Shown in pieces: positions 43,758-53,600 of a stretch of DNA of 64,000 nt; positions within the stretch are counted from its first letter, which is position 1; each line of letters starts with the position of its first letter. Both the position numbers and the translations under genes were made by a program. The notes under the pieces are model-generated. The model did not search any database, had not been told where the DNA came from, and saw only the letters and a list, made by a program, of their open reading frames with translations. Source of the stretch: Streptomyces inusitatus (GTDB lineage: Bacteria; Actinomycetota; Actinomycetes; Streptomycetales; Streptomycetaceae). Location of the stretch: positions 62,001 through 126,000 of the forward strand of contig NZ_BMWG01000015.1 of the NCBI RefSeq assembly GCF_014651115.1, given 5' to 3'.

Positions 43758-43776
43758 TTTGGTAAGGCTTGGCTTA
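43758..43776. promoter_or_regulatory. Iron-box-like site (DmdR1/IdeR type)
   Basis: TTTGGTAAGGCTTGGCTTA agrees with 13 of 19 positions of the IdeR/DtxR consensus TTAGGTTAGGCTAACCTAA and lies 31 bp before the permease start. It would repress the transporter when iron is plentiful. It is also 30 bp before the divergent HAD gene. Confidence 0.5.
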
Positions 43777-43805
43777 GTGTAAAGGGGCGGGTGTAGGAGC
43801 CACCG

Positions 43806-44516
43806 ATGGGCACAATTGACCTCATGGACCCTCTGGACCCTCTGGACCCTCTGGCTTCCGGCCCGGCCCACCGCGCGGCGCCGAACGCGGGCGAAGCCGA
43901 CGGCGGCATCACCGTCGGCTTCGACCTGGACATGACGCTGATCGACTCCCGCCCCGGCATCCGCGCCGCGTACCACGCGCTCACCGAGGAGACGGGGGTG
44001 TGGATCGACGCCGACCTCGCCGTCACCCGGCTCGGCCCGCCGCTGGAGCAGGAGCTGGCCCACTGGTTCCCCGATGATCAGATTCAGGCCATGGGCGACC
44101 GCTACCGGGCGCTCTACCCGGCGTACGCGATCGAGCCGACCCGGGCGCTGCCCGGCGCGCGGGAGGCCGTCGCCGCCGTCCGCGAATCCGGCGGCCGGGC
44201 GATCGTGGTCACCGCCAAGCACGAGCCGAACGCCAGGCTCCACCTCGAAGCGCTCGGCATCGTCCCCGACGCCGTCATCGGCTGGCTCTGGGCCGAGGCC
44301 AAGGCCGAGGCGCTGCGCGAGTACGGCGCGAGTGTGTACGTGGGCGACCACATCGGCGACGTACGCGGCGCGCACACCGCCGGAGCCCTGGCCGTCGCCG
44401 TGCCCACCGGCCCCTGCGGCCCCGCTGAGCTGCGCGAAGAGGGTGCGGACGTGGTGCTCGACGACCTCACGGCCTTCCCCGCCTGGCTGCGCGGGCACCT
44501 CGCCCGAAAGGGCTAG
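43806..44516 (+). CDS. HAD-family hydrolase
   Basis: 236 residues from ATG 43806, 6 nt after AGGAG. The first HAD motif is FDLDMT (nucleophile Asp40, acid Asp42), the third lies in VVTAKHEP and the last in VGDHIGDVRGA. The helical cap (residues 55-120) resembles phosphoglycolate-phosphatase-like enzymes. DPLDPLDPL near the N-terminus is coded by three 9-bp repeats. The phosphate ester hydrolysed is unknown. Divergent from the iron transporter. Confidence 0.85.
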   Translation: MGTIDLMDPLDPLDPLASGPAHRAAPNAGEADGGITVGFDLDMTLIDSRPGIRAAYHALTEETGVWIDADLAVTRLGPPLEQELAHWFPDDQIQAMGDRYRALYPAYAIEPTRALPGAREAVAAVRESGGRAIVVTAKHEPNARLHLEALGIVPDAVIGWLWAEAKAEALREYGASVYVGDHIGDVRGAHTAGALAVAVPTGPCGPAELREEGADVVLDDLTAFPAWLRGHLARKG

Positions 44517-44522
44517 GCGCGG

Positions 44523-44759
44523 CTAGGCGACGGACTTCGCGGCGCGCCGCTGAGCCGCGATCGAGCGCAGCACCCCCGCCCCGGCGATCATGAAGCCGAC
44601 GCCCATGAGCATGCAGACGCCGTAGGCGATCGGCGGAAACGGATCCGTCCCCAGGAACAGCGGTGCCATGGTGACCAGAGTGGCCACCGCGCCGACGATG
44701 AAGACGATGCCACCGGTACGGACCAGTCCGTCACCCGGTGCGGTAGGAGTAGCAGTCAT
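44523..44759 (-). CDS. Small membrane protein, 78 aa
   Basis: Two hydrophobic helices (about 15-35 and 44-63) separated by a Pro-rich loop (GTDPFPPIAYG), with a basic C-terminal tail (AAQRRAAKS). ATG 44759. No family recognised, though similar small proteins are common in Streptomyces. It converges on the HAD gene with only 6 bp between stops. Confidence 0.7.
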   Translation of the reverse strand: MTATPTAPGDGLVRTGGIVFIVGAVATLVTMAPLFLGTDPFPPIAYGVCMLMGVGFMIAGAGVLRSIAAQRRAAKSVA

Positions 44760-44936
44760 CCAGCCAGGGTAGTTCCCAGCGAGTAGGAACCGATCGGCGA
44801 CGTCTTGTCACCAGCCCCTGGACCATTAGCCTTGGGTTGCGGGTCGGACGGCCCGCGGCAGTGCTTCCAGAGCCGAAATCGGCGCCACGCTTCCGGCGGC
44901 CCCAGCGCCCCCATGAGTACGAAGACGAGGACAGAC

Positions 44937-45320
44937 GTGCCTACCGGCAAGGTCAAATGGTTCAACAGCGAGAAGGGCTTCGGCTTTCTCTCCCGCGACG
45001 ACGGCGGCGACGTCTTCGTGCACTCGTCCGTGCTGCCCGACGGAGTCGACTCGCTCAAGCCGGGCCAGCGTGTCGAATTCGGTGTGGTCGCCGGCCAGCG
45101 TGGTGACCAGGCCCTCTCCGTGACGGTTCTCGACCCCACGCCCTCCGTGGCGGCGGCGCAGCGGCGCAAGCCGGACGAGCTGGCCTCCATCGTGCAGGAT
45201 CTGACAACCCTGCTGGAGAACATCACTCCGGCGCTGGAGCGTGGCCGCTACCCCGACAAGGCGCAGGGCGCGAAGATCGCGGGGCTGCTGCGCGCGGTCG
45301 CCGACCAGCTCGACGTCTGA
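44937..45320 (+). CDS. Cold-shock domain protein with C-terminal extension
   Basis: 127 residues. Residues 1-68 form a cold-shock domain with both RNA-binding motifs, KGFGFL and VFVHSS, after GKVKWFN. The extra helical tail (KPDELASIVQDLTTLLENITPALERGRYPD...LLRAVADQLDV) defines a Streptomyces-specific class. GTG 44937 gives the conserved MPTGKVKW start and follows GAGGA; an in-frame ATG at 44913 would add eight residues. The 122 bp after the gene contain CGTCGTACA direct repeats. Confidence 0.9.
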   Translation: MPTGKVKWFNSEKGFGFLSRDDGGDVFVHSSVLPDGVDSLKPGQRVEFGVVAGQRGDQALSVTVLDPTPSVAAAQRRKPDELASIVQDLTTLLENITPALERGRYPDKAQGAKIAGLLRAVADQLDV

Positions 45321-45442
45321 TCAGTCCCTCTTCCGGCGCGTCGGCCCTCTCCTCCCGACGCGCCGCCCCCTCCCGTCGTACACCCCCGTCGTACAGCCCC
45401 CGTCGTACAGCCGCCCGCAGCACAGCCGTACAGCCGTCGCCG

Positions 45443-46282
45443 TCAGCCGAAGGCCAGCGCTCCAGGGGCCAGCGGCGGTACGAGCCCCTCGGCCGCGGCC
45501 CGGGTGAGCAGCCCGCGCACCGCCGCGTAGCCGTCCTCTCCCAGCTCCGCGGTGAACTCGTTCACATACAGACCGATGTGCTGGTCGGCGACGGCCGGAT
45601 CCATCTCCTGGGCGTGCGCCCGGACATAGGGCCGTGAGGCCTCCGGGTCGTCCCACGCCATCCGTACGGAGGTACGGATCGAGGCGGCCAGCAGCTCCAG
45701 CGTCTCCCTGCCCAGCGAGCGCTTGGCGATGATCGCGCCGAGCGGGATGGGCAGGCTGGTGGTGTTCTCCCAGTGCTCGCCCAGATCGGCGAGGCAGTGC
45801 AGCCCGTACGTCCGGTAGGTGAACCGGGCCTCGTGGATGACGAGTCCGGCGTCGACCTTTCCGTCCCGTACCGCGGGCATGATCTCGTGGAACGGCATCA
45901 CGACCACCTCGCCGACCCCGCCGGGCACCTGGTCGGCGGCCCAGAGCCGGAACAGCAGATAAGCGGTCGAACGCTCGCTCGGCACCGCCACGGTCTTTCC
46001 GCGCAGATCCCCGCCCGGCTCCCGGGTGAGCACCAGCGGGCCGCAGCCGCGGCCCAGCGCGCCGCCGCAGGGCAGCAGCGTGTACTCGTCCAGCACCCAG
46101 GGCAGCACGGCGTACGACACCTTGAGGATGTCGCCCTCGCCGCGCTCGGCCCTTCCATTGGTGATGTCGATGTCCGCGAACTCGACGTCGACGGCGGGCG
46201 CGCCGGGGACCCGGCCATGGGCCCACGCGTCGAAGACGAAGGTGTCGTTGGGGCAGGGCGAGTACGCGATCCGCAGGGTCAC
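45443..46282 (-). CDS. mqnD: 1,4-dihydroxy-6-naphthoate synthase
   Basis: 279 residues with the periplasmic-binding-protein-like fold of MqnD: RIAYSPCPNDTFVFDAWAHG at the start, DIDITNGRAERGEGDILKVSY, GPLVLTR, VPSERSTAYLLFRLW, VIHEARFTY and LGAIIAKRSL. It converts cyclic dehypoxanthinylfutalosine to 1,4-dihydroxy-6-naphthoate in the futalosine route to menaquinone. GTG 46282 overlaps the mqnB stop by 4 bp (GTGA). S. coelicolor has the same gene order (SCO4326-SCO4327). Confidence 0.94.
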   Translation of the reverse strand: MTLRIAYSPCPNDTFVFDAWAHGRVPGAPAVDVEFADIDITNGRAERGEGDILKVSYAVLPWVLDEYTLLPCGGALGRGCGPLVLTREPGGDLRGKTVAVPSERSTAYLLFRLWAADQVPGGVGEVVVMPFHEIMPAVRDGKVDAGLVIHEARFTYRTYGLHCLADLGEHWENTTSLPIPLGAIIAKRSLGRETLELLAASIRTSVRMAWDDPEASRPYVRAHAQEMDPAVADQHIGLYVNEFTAELGEDGYAAVRGLLTRAAAEGLVPPLAPGALAFG

Positions 46283-46953
46283 GACGACTCCTCGAAGAGG
46301 GGGCTGAGCTGCTCGAAGCCGGTCCGCAGGGCGGCCAGCGCCGCACCGATGCGCCAGGCGGCGCGATCGCGCGGGCCCACCGCGTTGGAGATCGCCCGGA
46401 TCTCCAGCACCGCGACCCCGTGGGCGGCGGCGGCCTCGGCGACGCCGAAACCCTCCATCGCCTCGGCGGCGGCCCGGGGGTGACGCCCGCTCAGCTCGGC
46501 GGCGCGGGCGGCGGTGCCGGTCACCGTGGAGACGGTCAGCACCGGCGCGCACCGGGCGCCGGTCAGCCCGGCCGCGCGGGCGGCGAGCGCTGCGGGCGGC
46601 AGATGGGCGGTGCGGCCGAAGCCGAGTTCGTCGACGGAGAGGAAGCCCTCGGCGGTCTCGGCCCCGAGGTCGGCGGCGACGATCGCGTCGGCGACGACCA
46701 GCGAGCCGATGGGCGCGTGCGGCGGGAAGCCGCCGCCGATCCCGGCGGAGACCACCAGGTCGTACGGGGTGCCCCCGGCGCTCGCCAGGGCCAGCGCGGC
46801 GGCGGTGGCCGCGGCGGCCGCCGCCGGTCCGACTCCGCCCGCCATCACCGTGGGGCCGGGCCTCGCCGACCGGCCGGCCGGGAACCGTGCGGTGAGCCCG
46901 GCGGCGACGGACTCGGACTCGGCCGCCACCGCGGTCACCACCAGTACGCGCAT
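46279..46953 (-). CDS. mqnB: Futalosine hydrolase
   Basis: 224 residues of the nucleoside-phosphorylase/MTAN fold: SAGIGGGFPPHAPIGSLVVAD, then VSTVTGT, AEAMEGFGVAEAA and the C-terminal EIRAISNAVGPRDR, where the Glu in MEGFG and the Asp of the last motif region act on the base. It removes hypoxanthine from futalosine. ATG 46953 follows GGGAG. It is translationally coupled to mqnD and lies 16 bp after a DUF2771 lipoprotein gene in the same direction. Confidence 0.93.
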   Translation of the reverse strand: MRVLVVTAVAAESESVAAGLTARFPAGRSARPGPTVMAGGVGPAAAAAATAAALALASAGGTPYDLVVSAGIGGGFPPHAPIGSLVVADAIVAADLGAETAEGFLSVDELGFGRTAHLPPAALAARAAGLTGARCAPVLTVSTVTGTAARAAELSGRHPRAAAEAMEGFGVAEAAAAHGVAVLEIRAISNAVGPRDRAAWRIGAALAALRTGFEQLSPLFEESS

Positions 46954-46969
46954 CACCGGGCTCCCGGGG

Positions 46970-47446
46970 TCACTTCTTCTCTAGCGTGAACAGCCAGATG
47001 CCGATGAGCTTCTTGCCGTCGGTCTCGACGATGCTGATGTTCGTCTTGTTGGTGGTCTCGCCGGTCTGCGAGGTGAAGAAGGCGTTGGCCGGGATGGTCC
47101 GGTACGTCTTCTTGAACGGCTCCTGCTCGGCGGGCTGCCCGCCGATGAACAGGGTCCAGCCGTTCTCCGCGATCTCCGGGTCGACACCGAAGCGGATCTT
47201 GTCGTCCAGCGAGACCTTGACGGTCTTGCCCGAGTCCTTGTTCAGGCACCCCTGGACCAGGGACTCCTTGATGGCCTTGCCGTCGTTGTAGCAGGCGGCC
47301 TCGGAGTTCACGGACTCCGTCCCGACCGTGACGGTCGCGAGCGGGGTCGGCTTGTCGCACGCCGAGAGTACGAGGAGCCCGGCGGAGACGGCGCCGATGG
47401 TGGCAGCGGCCCGGCGGCGCCTGCCGGAGAAGATCGCAACGGTCAT
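46970..47446 (-). CDS. DUF2771-type lipoprotein
   Basis: 158 residues. Basic N-terminus, hydrophobic segment and lipobox LSAC (Cys30), followed by PTPLATVTVGTESVNSEAACYNDGKAI, a C-x-n-C pair (ACY and GCLNKD) and a beta-rich C-terminus. It matches actinobacterial DUF2771 proteins that sit beside mqnB. Function unknown; the linkage to menaquinone genes is only positional. ATG 47446. Confidence 0.78.
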   Translation of the reverse strand: MTVAIFSGRRRRAAATIGAVSAGLLVLSACDKPTPLATVTVGTESVNSEAACYNDGKAIKESLVQGCLNKDSGKTVKVSLDDKIRFGVDPEIAENGWTLFIGGQPAEQEPFKKTYRTIPANAFFTSQTGETTNKTNISIVETDGKKLIGIWLFTLEKK

Positions 47447-47535
47447 GGCCAAAAGGCTATCGGTCCCGCCCGCCCTTCCCGCGCGGGGGTCCGGCGCGCC
47501 GCACGCGAGGGCCTGTCTGGCGGATCTCGCCGCTC

Positions 47536-48894
47536 TCACGCGACCCTCGGCCCGGTGCGGCCACTGCGCCCGCTCCGCCCGCACGCGCCCACCAGACCGC
47601 GCACCGCCAGCCCCGCGCCCGTGCCGACGATCGCCGCCGCCACCGACATCCCCAGCGCGCCGTTGAGCGGCAGCACGATCCCGATCGCGCCGCCCACCAC
47701 CCACGACATCTGAAGCAGCGTCTCCGAGCGGGCGAACGCCGAGGTCCGCACCTCCTCCGGCACATCCCGCTGGATCAGCGCGTCCAGCGACAGCTTGGCC
47801 AGCGCCTGGCAGAACCCCGCCGTCGCGGCCAGCACCGCCACCATCCCCGCCCCGAAGAACACCGCCGCCAGCACCGCCGCCGCCAGCGCCGTGCCGAGCA
47901 CCGTCACGATGATCATCTCCGGGGCCCGGGTCCGCAGCCAGGCCCCCACGGCCGTCCCCAGGGCATTGCCGAGCCCCGCCGAGACCCCCACAAGACCCAG
48001 TGAGACCGCCGCGCTCTGCCCGGCGAGCGGATGATCCCGCAGCAGAAAGGCGAGAAAGAAGATGAGGAAACCGGAGAGCATCCGGAAGGCCGCGTTCGCC
48101 TGAAGGCCGTGCAGCACCGAGGGCCCCACCGTCCGCAGACCCGGCTTCCTCTCCCCGAGCGGCAGGATCCGCGCCTTGTGCTCGCCCTTCGCCGAGTCCA
48201 CCTTGGGCGGCAGCTTCAGCGCCCAGTACGTCCCCAGACAGAACAGCGCGCACGCCCCGTACAGCGGCCACTGCGGCCCGATCCGGTGCAGCCCCGCCCC
48301 CACCGGCGCGGCCAGACCCGTGGCCAGCAGCCCCGCCAGAGTGACCCGCGAATTCGCCTTCACCAGCGAGAACCGGGGAGGCAGCAGCCTCGGCACCACC
48401 GCGCTGCGCACCACCCCGTACGCCTTGGAGGCCACCAGCACCCCCAGCGCCGCCGGATACAGCTCCAGCCCGCCTGTGGCCACCGCCCCCGAGAGCCCCA
48501 GCGCCAGCAGCGCCCTCGCCAGCATCGCCGCCGCCATCGCCGCCCGCCGGCCGTGCGGCAGCCGGTCCAGCAGCGGGCCGATCACCGGCGCGAGCAGCGC
48601 GAAGGGGGCGAGAGTGATGGCCAGGTAGAGCGTGACCCGGCCGCGCGCCTCGTCCGTGGGCACCGAGAAGAAGACCGTGGACGCCAGCGCGACCGTGATC
48701 ATGACATCGCCCGCGCCGTTCACCGCGTGCAGCTCGATCAGCCTTCCGAGGCCCGACTCGCCCGCGCCGTGCGCGTGCGTCGCCCTCCGGATACGTCTCC
48801 CGGTACGGGTGAAAGGGGCCCGCAGGGCACGCCCCACCGCCCGGATCGCTCTGCTGAGCGCTCCGGGCCCCTCGGCCGACCTGGCGGCTGCCAC
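47536..48894 (-). CDS. MFS transporter
   Basis: About 452 residues from GTG 48894, which gives the MAAARSAEGPG start I expect for this conserved Streptomyces protein. The frame is open to ATG 49059 and contains a TTG at 48912, so the start is uncertain. After a basic N-terminal segment come about ten to twelve helices: LYLAITLAPFALLAPVIGPLLDRLPHGRR (MFS motif A) and LGNALGTAVGAWLR. A soluble loop (KVDSAKGEHKARILPLGERKPG) separates the halves. Substrate unknown. Confidence 0.8.
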   Translation of the reverse strand: MAAARSAEGPGALSRAIRAVGRALRAPFTRTGRRIRRATHAHGAGESGLGRLIELHAVNGAGDVMITVALASTVFFSVPTDEARGRVTLYLAITLAPFALLAPVIGPLLDRLPHGRRAAMAAAMLARALLALGLSGAVATGGLELYPAALGVLVASKAYGVVRSAVVPRLLPPRFSLVKANSRVTLAGLLATGLAAPVGAGLHRIGPQWPLYGACALFCLGTYWALKLPPKVDSAKGEHKARILPLGERKPGLRTVGPSVLHGLQANAAFRMLSGFLIFFLAFLLRDHPLAGQSAAVSLGLVGVSAGLGNALGTAVGAWLRTRAPEMIIVTVLGTALAAAVLAAVFFGAGMVAVLAATAGFCQALAKLSLDALIQRDVPEEVRTSAFARSETLLQMSWVVGGAIGIVLPLNGALGMSVAAAIVGTGAGLAVRGLVGACGRSGRSGRTGPRVA

Positions 48895-49211
48895 CTCGTC
48901 ATACTGCCCCAAGCACCCGTGGGAACACGCGCGATGCGCGCTGAGTCGGGTCCCTGTCGACCCCTTGTTGGAGCGCGCAGGTGGGCGCGGAGCTGAGGAA
49001 GGGGTAGCGTGCGTAGCGCGCCACCGGCGATTGTTCTCGGCCGCGCGCCTCTTCGTCATCCCTCAGAATGGATGACGGTAGGTGTGCCCGGGACGGGTTG
49101 GTCTGGGCGCGGACGTCGATGCGGCCCCCTGGTCCGCTCCGCCTGCGCCCCGTACCGCCTCACGACTCGGCAGGCGCACCCGTGAGACGGCGTAGGAGAG
49201 AAGCGAGACCT
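48895..49211. other. 317-bp divergent intergenic region
   Basis: It lies between the MFS gene and the DUF3027 gene. It includes the optional N-terminal extension of the MFS frame up to 49059 and a GGAGAG site at about 49195 for the DUF3027 gene. No hairpin or repeat stands out. Confidence 0.5.
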
Positions 49212-50129
49212 GTGAGTGCTGCGACGACGCGAAGCCGAACCCCCGACCGCCTGTGCGCCGAGGCGGTAGATCTCGCCCGGACGGCGGCGGAGGAGACCGC
49301 GGCCCCGGGGGTGGTGGGTGAGCATGTGTCCCTTGTCTCGGAGGGCGACCGTGTCGTCACTCACTTCTTCGAGTGCAAGGAGCCCGGCTACCGGGGCTGG
49401 CGCTGGGCGGTGACGGTCGCGCGGGCCTCCCGCGCCAAGAACGTCACCCTCGACGAGACCGTCCTCCTCCCCGGCCCCGACGCCCTCCTCGCACCCGAGT
49501 GGGTGCCCTGGAGCGAGCGGCTGCGCCCCGGCGACCTCGGCCCCGGGGACCTCCTCCCCACCGAGGCGGAGGACCTCCGCCTGGAGCCCGGCTTCACCGG
49601 CGAGGACGCCCCCCCGCCGAACTCCGCGATCGCCTCCACCACCCACGACCTCGCCGAGCTCGTCGAGGCCGAGGACGCCGAGCTGACCGACCGCGCCCCC
49701 GCCGACACCGTCGCCAACGCCCGCGGCGAGATCGCGGCCGTCGCCGAGGAGCTGGGGATGCGGCGGGCGCGCGTGCTCTCGCGCTACGGCCTGCACATTG
49801 CCGCCGACCGCTGGGAAGAGTCCTTCGGGGCGAAGACACCCATGGCGCAGGCCGCGCCCGCAGGGTGTGTGACCTGCGGCTTCCTCATGCCGATCGCCGG
49901 GTCGCTCGGACAGGCGTTCGGTGTCTGCGCCAATGAGTTCTCCCCCGCCGACGGCCGAGTCGTCTCCCTCTCCTACGGCTGCGGCGGCCACTCCGAAGCC
50001 GCCGTCATGCCCAAGACCCCCCAGCCCCCCCAACCCGTCTTCGACTCCCTCGCCACCGACGCCTTCCCCCTCACCCAGGACACCCCCACCCCATCCCCGT
50101 CCCCCGACGAGGACCTGGGCCACTCCTAG
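49212..50129 (+). CDS. DUF3027 domain-containing protein
   Basis: 305 residues from GTG 49212. The DUF3027 core runs from about 10 to 275: DRLCAEAVDLARTAAEE, HFFECKEPGYRGWRWAVTVARA, EWVPWSERLRPGDLGPGDLLPT and RYGLHIAADRWEESFGAKTPMAQAAPAGCVTCGFLMPI...GVCANEFSPADGRVVSLSYGCGGHSE. Four cysteines and a histidine in the last block probably bind one zinc. The family is confined to actinobacteria and uncharacterised. The C-terminal tail is Pro/Thr-rich. Confidence 0.85.
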   Translation: MSAATTRSRTPDRLCAEAVDLARTAAEETAAPGVVGEHVSLVSEGDRVVTHFFECKEPGYRGWRWAVTVARASRAKNVTLDETVLLPGPDALLAPEWVPWSERLRPGDLGPGDLLPTEAEDLRLEPGFTGEDAPPPNSAIASTTHDLAELVEAEDAELTDRAPADTVANARGEIAAVAEELGMRRARVLSRYGLHIAADRWEESFGAKTPMAQAAPAGCVTCGFLMPIAGSLGQAFGVCANEFSPADGRVVSLSYGCGGHSEAAVMPKTPQPPQPVFDSLATDAFPLTQDTPTPSPSPDEDLGHS

Positions 50130-50161
50130 CCGACCCTCCGGGCCCCGCTCGGGCCCCGAGG

Positions 50162-50500
50162 GCGCGGGGTCCGTCCTCAAACGCCGGACGGGCTGAGATC
50201 GACGTCTCCGGTCCGTCGCGGGCCCGCCGTGGCGCGGGGTCCGTCCTCAACCTCCCCCTGGCTCCGCCGGGGGGACCCCCAGACGGGCTGGAATTGACCT
50301 TCCCGGCCCAGTTCGGGCCCCGGGGCACGGGTCCGCATACGAGCTTGATACTGACGGGCGGGGCAATATCAAGCCCGTCCGGCGTTTGAGGACGGACCCC
50401 GCACCCCGAGGGGCTGAGCGGGGCCGGGCGCGTCAATTTCCAGCCCGTCTGGGGGCTCCCCAGCGGAGCAAGCGGGAGTTTGAGGACAGGCCCGCACCCC
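50162..50500. repeat. Four copies of a Streptomyces intergenic repeat, two in each orientation
   Basis: The unit GGGGTCCGTCCTCAA...CGGACGGGCTG appears at 50162-50196 and, with a 30-bp G/C insert, at 50232-50297. The reverse complement (AGCCCGTC...TTTGAGGAC) appears at 50367-50406 and, again with the insert, at 50437-50500. The short and long forms can thus pair with each other in RNA. The 482-bp gap between the DUF3027 and sacsin-like genes holds nothing else I can recognise. Confidence 0.8.
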
Positions 50501-50611
50501 GGGTGCCCGCACTGAACCAGGTACGTCAATTCCAGCCGGCCAAAACCACCCCACCCCCCACGCGGTACCTTCACCCCAGCCCACTCCCCACCCCCCAGAG
50601 CGGAGCACAGC

Positions 50612-53600
50612 GTGAGCGTCACCCCCACAGAGCGGCCCGATCCGTTCGGAACCGGACGGCTGAGGCGTGGGGTGCTGGACGCGTGGGCGGCGGCCCCCGC
50701 GCGGTTCAGGGAGGACGCGAACGCGGAGGAGGATCTCGTACTCGGGGGCTACCGCGACCGTCTCGTGGTGGAGCTGGCGCAGAACGCGGCCGACGCCGCC
50801 GCCCGCGCGGAGACCCCGGGCCGGCTGCGGCTCACGCTCAGGCCCGCCGAGGGCGACTCCCCGCCGGTGCTGGCGGTCGCCAACACCGGCACCCCGCTCG
50901 ACACGGCCGGCGCGGAGTCGCTCAGCACCCTGCGGGCCTCCGCCAAGCGCGGAGACGGCGAGAGCGTCGGCCGCTTCGGCGTCGGGTTCGCCGCAGTGCT
51001 CGCCGTCAGCGACGAACCGGCGATCCTCGGCCGTACCGGAGGCGTCCGCTGGTCCCTGGCCGAGGCGAGGGCTCTCGCCCAGGAGGCGGCGGCGGACAGC
51101 CCCGGGCTCGCGGACGAGATCCGCCGCCGGGACGGACAGGTCCCGCTGCTGCGGCTCCCGCTGCCCGCCCAGGGGCCCGCCCCCGAGGGGTACGACACGG
51201 TCATCGTGCTCCCGCTGCGCGACGGCGCGGCCGTCGACCTGGTGGAACACCTCCTCGACGGGGTGGACGACGCACTGCTCCTCACCCTCCCGGGCCTCGC
51301 CGAGATCGTGATCGAGACCCCCGACGGCGTACGGACCGTGCGCCGCGCCACCCGGGGACCGTATGTCCACATCGACGACAGCGAGCACGGCGAACGCCGC
51401 TGGCGGACCGTCAGCCACACCGGCTCCATCAAGGCGGAGCTGCTCAAGGACCGCCCCGTCGAGGAGCGGCTGCGCCCCCACTGGTCCGTCACCTGGGCGG
51501 TGCCCGTGGACGGCGAGGGCGCGCCCGCCCGTCCGCGTACCGCCCCCGTCGTGCACGCGCCGACCCCGACCGACGAACCGCTGGGCGTCCCCGCGCTGCT
51601 GATCGCCTCGTTCCCGCTGGACACCACGCGCCGCCACCCGGCCCCCGGCCCGCTCACCGACTTCCTGGTGCGGCGCTCGGCCGAGGCGTACGCCGAACTG
51701 CTCGCGGAGTGGCGGCCGGTGTCCACCGGCACCATCGACCTGGTGCCGGGCCCCCTCGGCAAGGGCGAGCTGGACGGCGCGCTGCGGGCGGCGATCCTGG
51801 AGCTGCTGCCGCGTACGGCCTTTCTGCTCGCCGCCGCCCCCCGCCCCGCCGACGAGGAGGAGGACACCGGGCTCCCCGGCCGTACCGCCCCCGCCGGGCT
51901 GCGGCCCATCGAGGCGGAGGTGCTGGAGGGCGCCGGGGCGGACACCGTACGGGTGCTGGCCGAGGTGCTGCCGAGCCTGCTGCCCGCGGGCCTGGAGCGC
52001 CGGGCGGAGCTGCGCACCCTCGGTGTCGCCCGGGTGCCGCTCACCGAGGCGATGGACCGGCTGGCCGGTCTGGAGCGCGAACCCTCCTGGTGGCACCGGC
52101 TCTACGACAGCCTCGCGGGCGTCGACCCGGACCGGCTGACCGGCCTCCCGGTGCCGCTGACCGATCTGCGGACGGTCATCGGCCCCCGGCAGACCCTGCT
52201 CCCGCTCTCCGACACCCCGGCGGACCTCGCCAGGCTCGGGCTGAAGGTCGTTCACCCGGACGCCGCCCACCCCCTGCTGGAGAAGCTGGGCGCGCTGCCC
52301 GCCACCCCCCGCGCCGTACTGACCACCCCTCAGGTCCGGGCGGCCGTCGCCGGTTCGCTCGACGCGGGCGAGATCTGGGACGAGGACGCCCTCGACGCCG
52401 AGGAGCTGGCGGACACCGTGCTCGCGCTGGTGCGCGACGCCGACCTCGAACCCGGCGACGAACCCTGGCTCGGCGCGCTCGCCCTCCCCGACGAGGACGG
52501 CGAGCCCGCCCCCGCCGGGGAGCTGGTGCTGCCCGGCAGCCCCTTCGCGCAGGTGATGCGCGAGGACGGACCGGCGCTCTGCGACGCCGAACTGGCGAAC
52601 CGCTGGGGCCCGCGCCCGCTGGCGGCCTGCGGAGTCCTCGCCGACTTCACCCTCGTACGCGCCACCGATGTCGTCCTGGACCCCGACGAGCTGGAGCCCC
52701 GCGACGGCGACTACGCCGAGCCCGACGACGCCGGTCTGCTGGACGCCGTCGACGTCTGGTGCGAGGACGTCCTCGACCGGCTGCCCGAGACCCCCGTCCC
52801 GCCGGTCGTCACCGAACTGGTCGCCGTCCGCGATCTGGACCTGGTGGACGACGACCGCTGGCCGCAGGCCCTGGCCCTGCTCTCCCGCCCGCCGCTGCGC
52901 GACGCGCTCACCCAGCCGGTGCGGGTGCTGCTGCCCGACGGCACGACCGAGTCCGTACGCCCGTACACCGCGTGGTGGCTCCGCGACCACCCGGTGCTCG
53001 ACGGCCGCCGCCCCGCCGGACTGCGCGCCGCGGGCGGCGACCCGCTGCTGGAGGGCCTGTACGAGTCCGTCGACGCGGGCGGCTTCGACGACCCGCAGGT
53101 GCTCAGGGCGCTGGGGGTACGCACCACCGCGGCCGATCTGCTGGACGAGCCGGGCGGCGCGGCCGAGCTGCTGGGCCGCCTCGCCGACCCGGACCGCCCG
53201 GTGCGCCCCGCCCAGCTCCACGGCCTCTACAGCGCGCTCGCCGACCTCGACCCGGAGCAGGTGACCCTCCCCGACGAGCTGCGGGCGGTCGTCGACGGCG
53301 CGACCCGTGTCGTGGACGCCCGGGACGCGGTCGTCGCCGACGCCCCCGATCTGCTGCCCCTCGCCGACGGACTCCCGCTGCTCCCGGTCTCCCCGGCGCG
53401 CGCCGGGGAACTGGCCGAGCTGCTCCAGGTCCGGCTGCTGAGCGAGACCCTCACGGCGGAGGTGACCACCGAGGGCGAGGAGCACGGCGTACCGGAATCC
53501 GTCCATGTCCTCCTCGGACCCGCCACCCCCGCCTTCTACGTCGAACACGACGAGCTGATCGCCGGCGGCGTCGAACTCCCCTGGCGCCGCACCCCCGACG

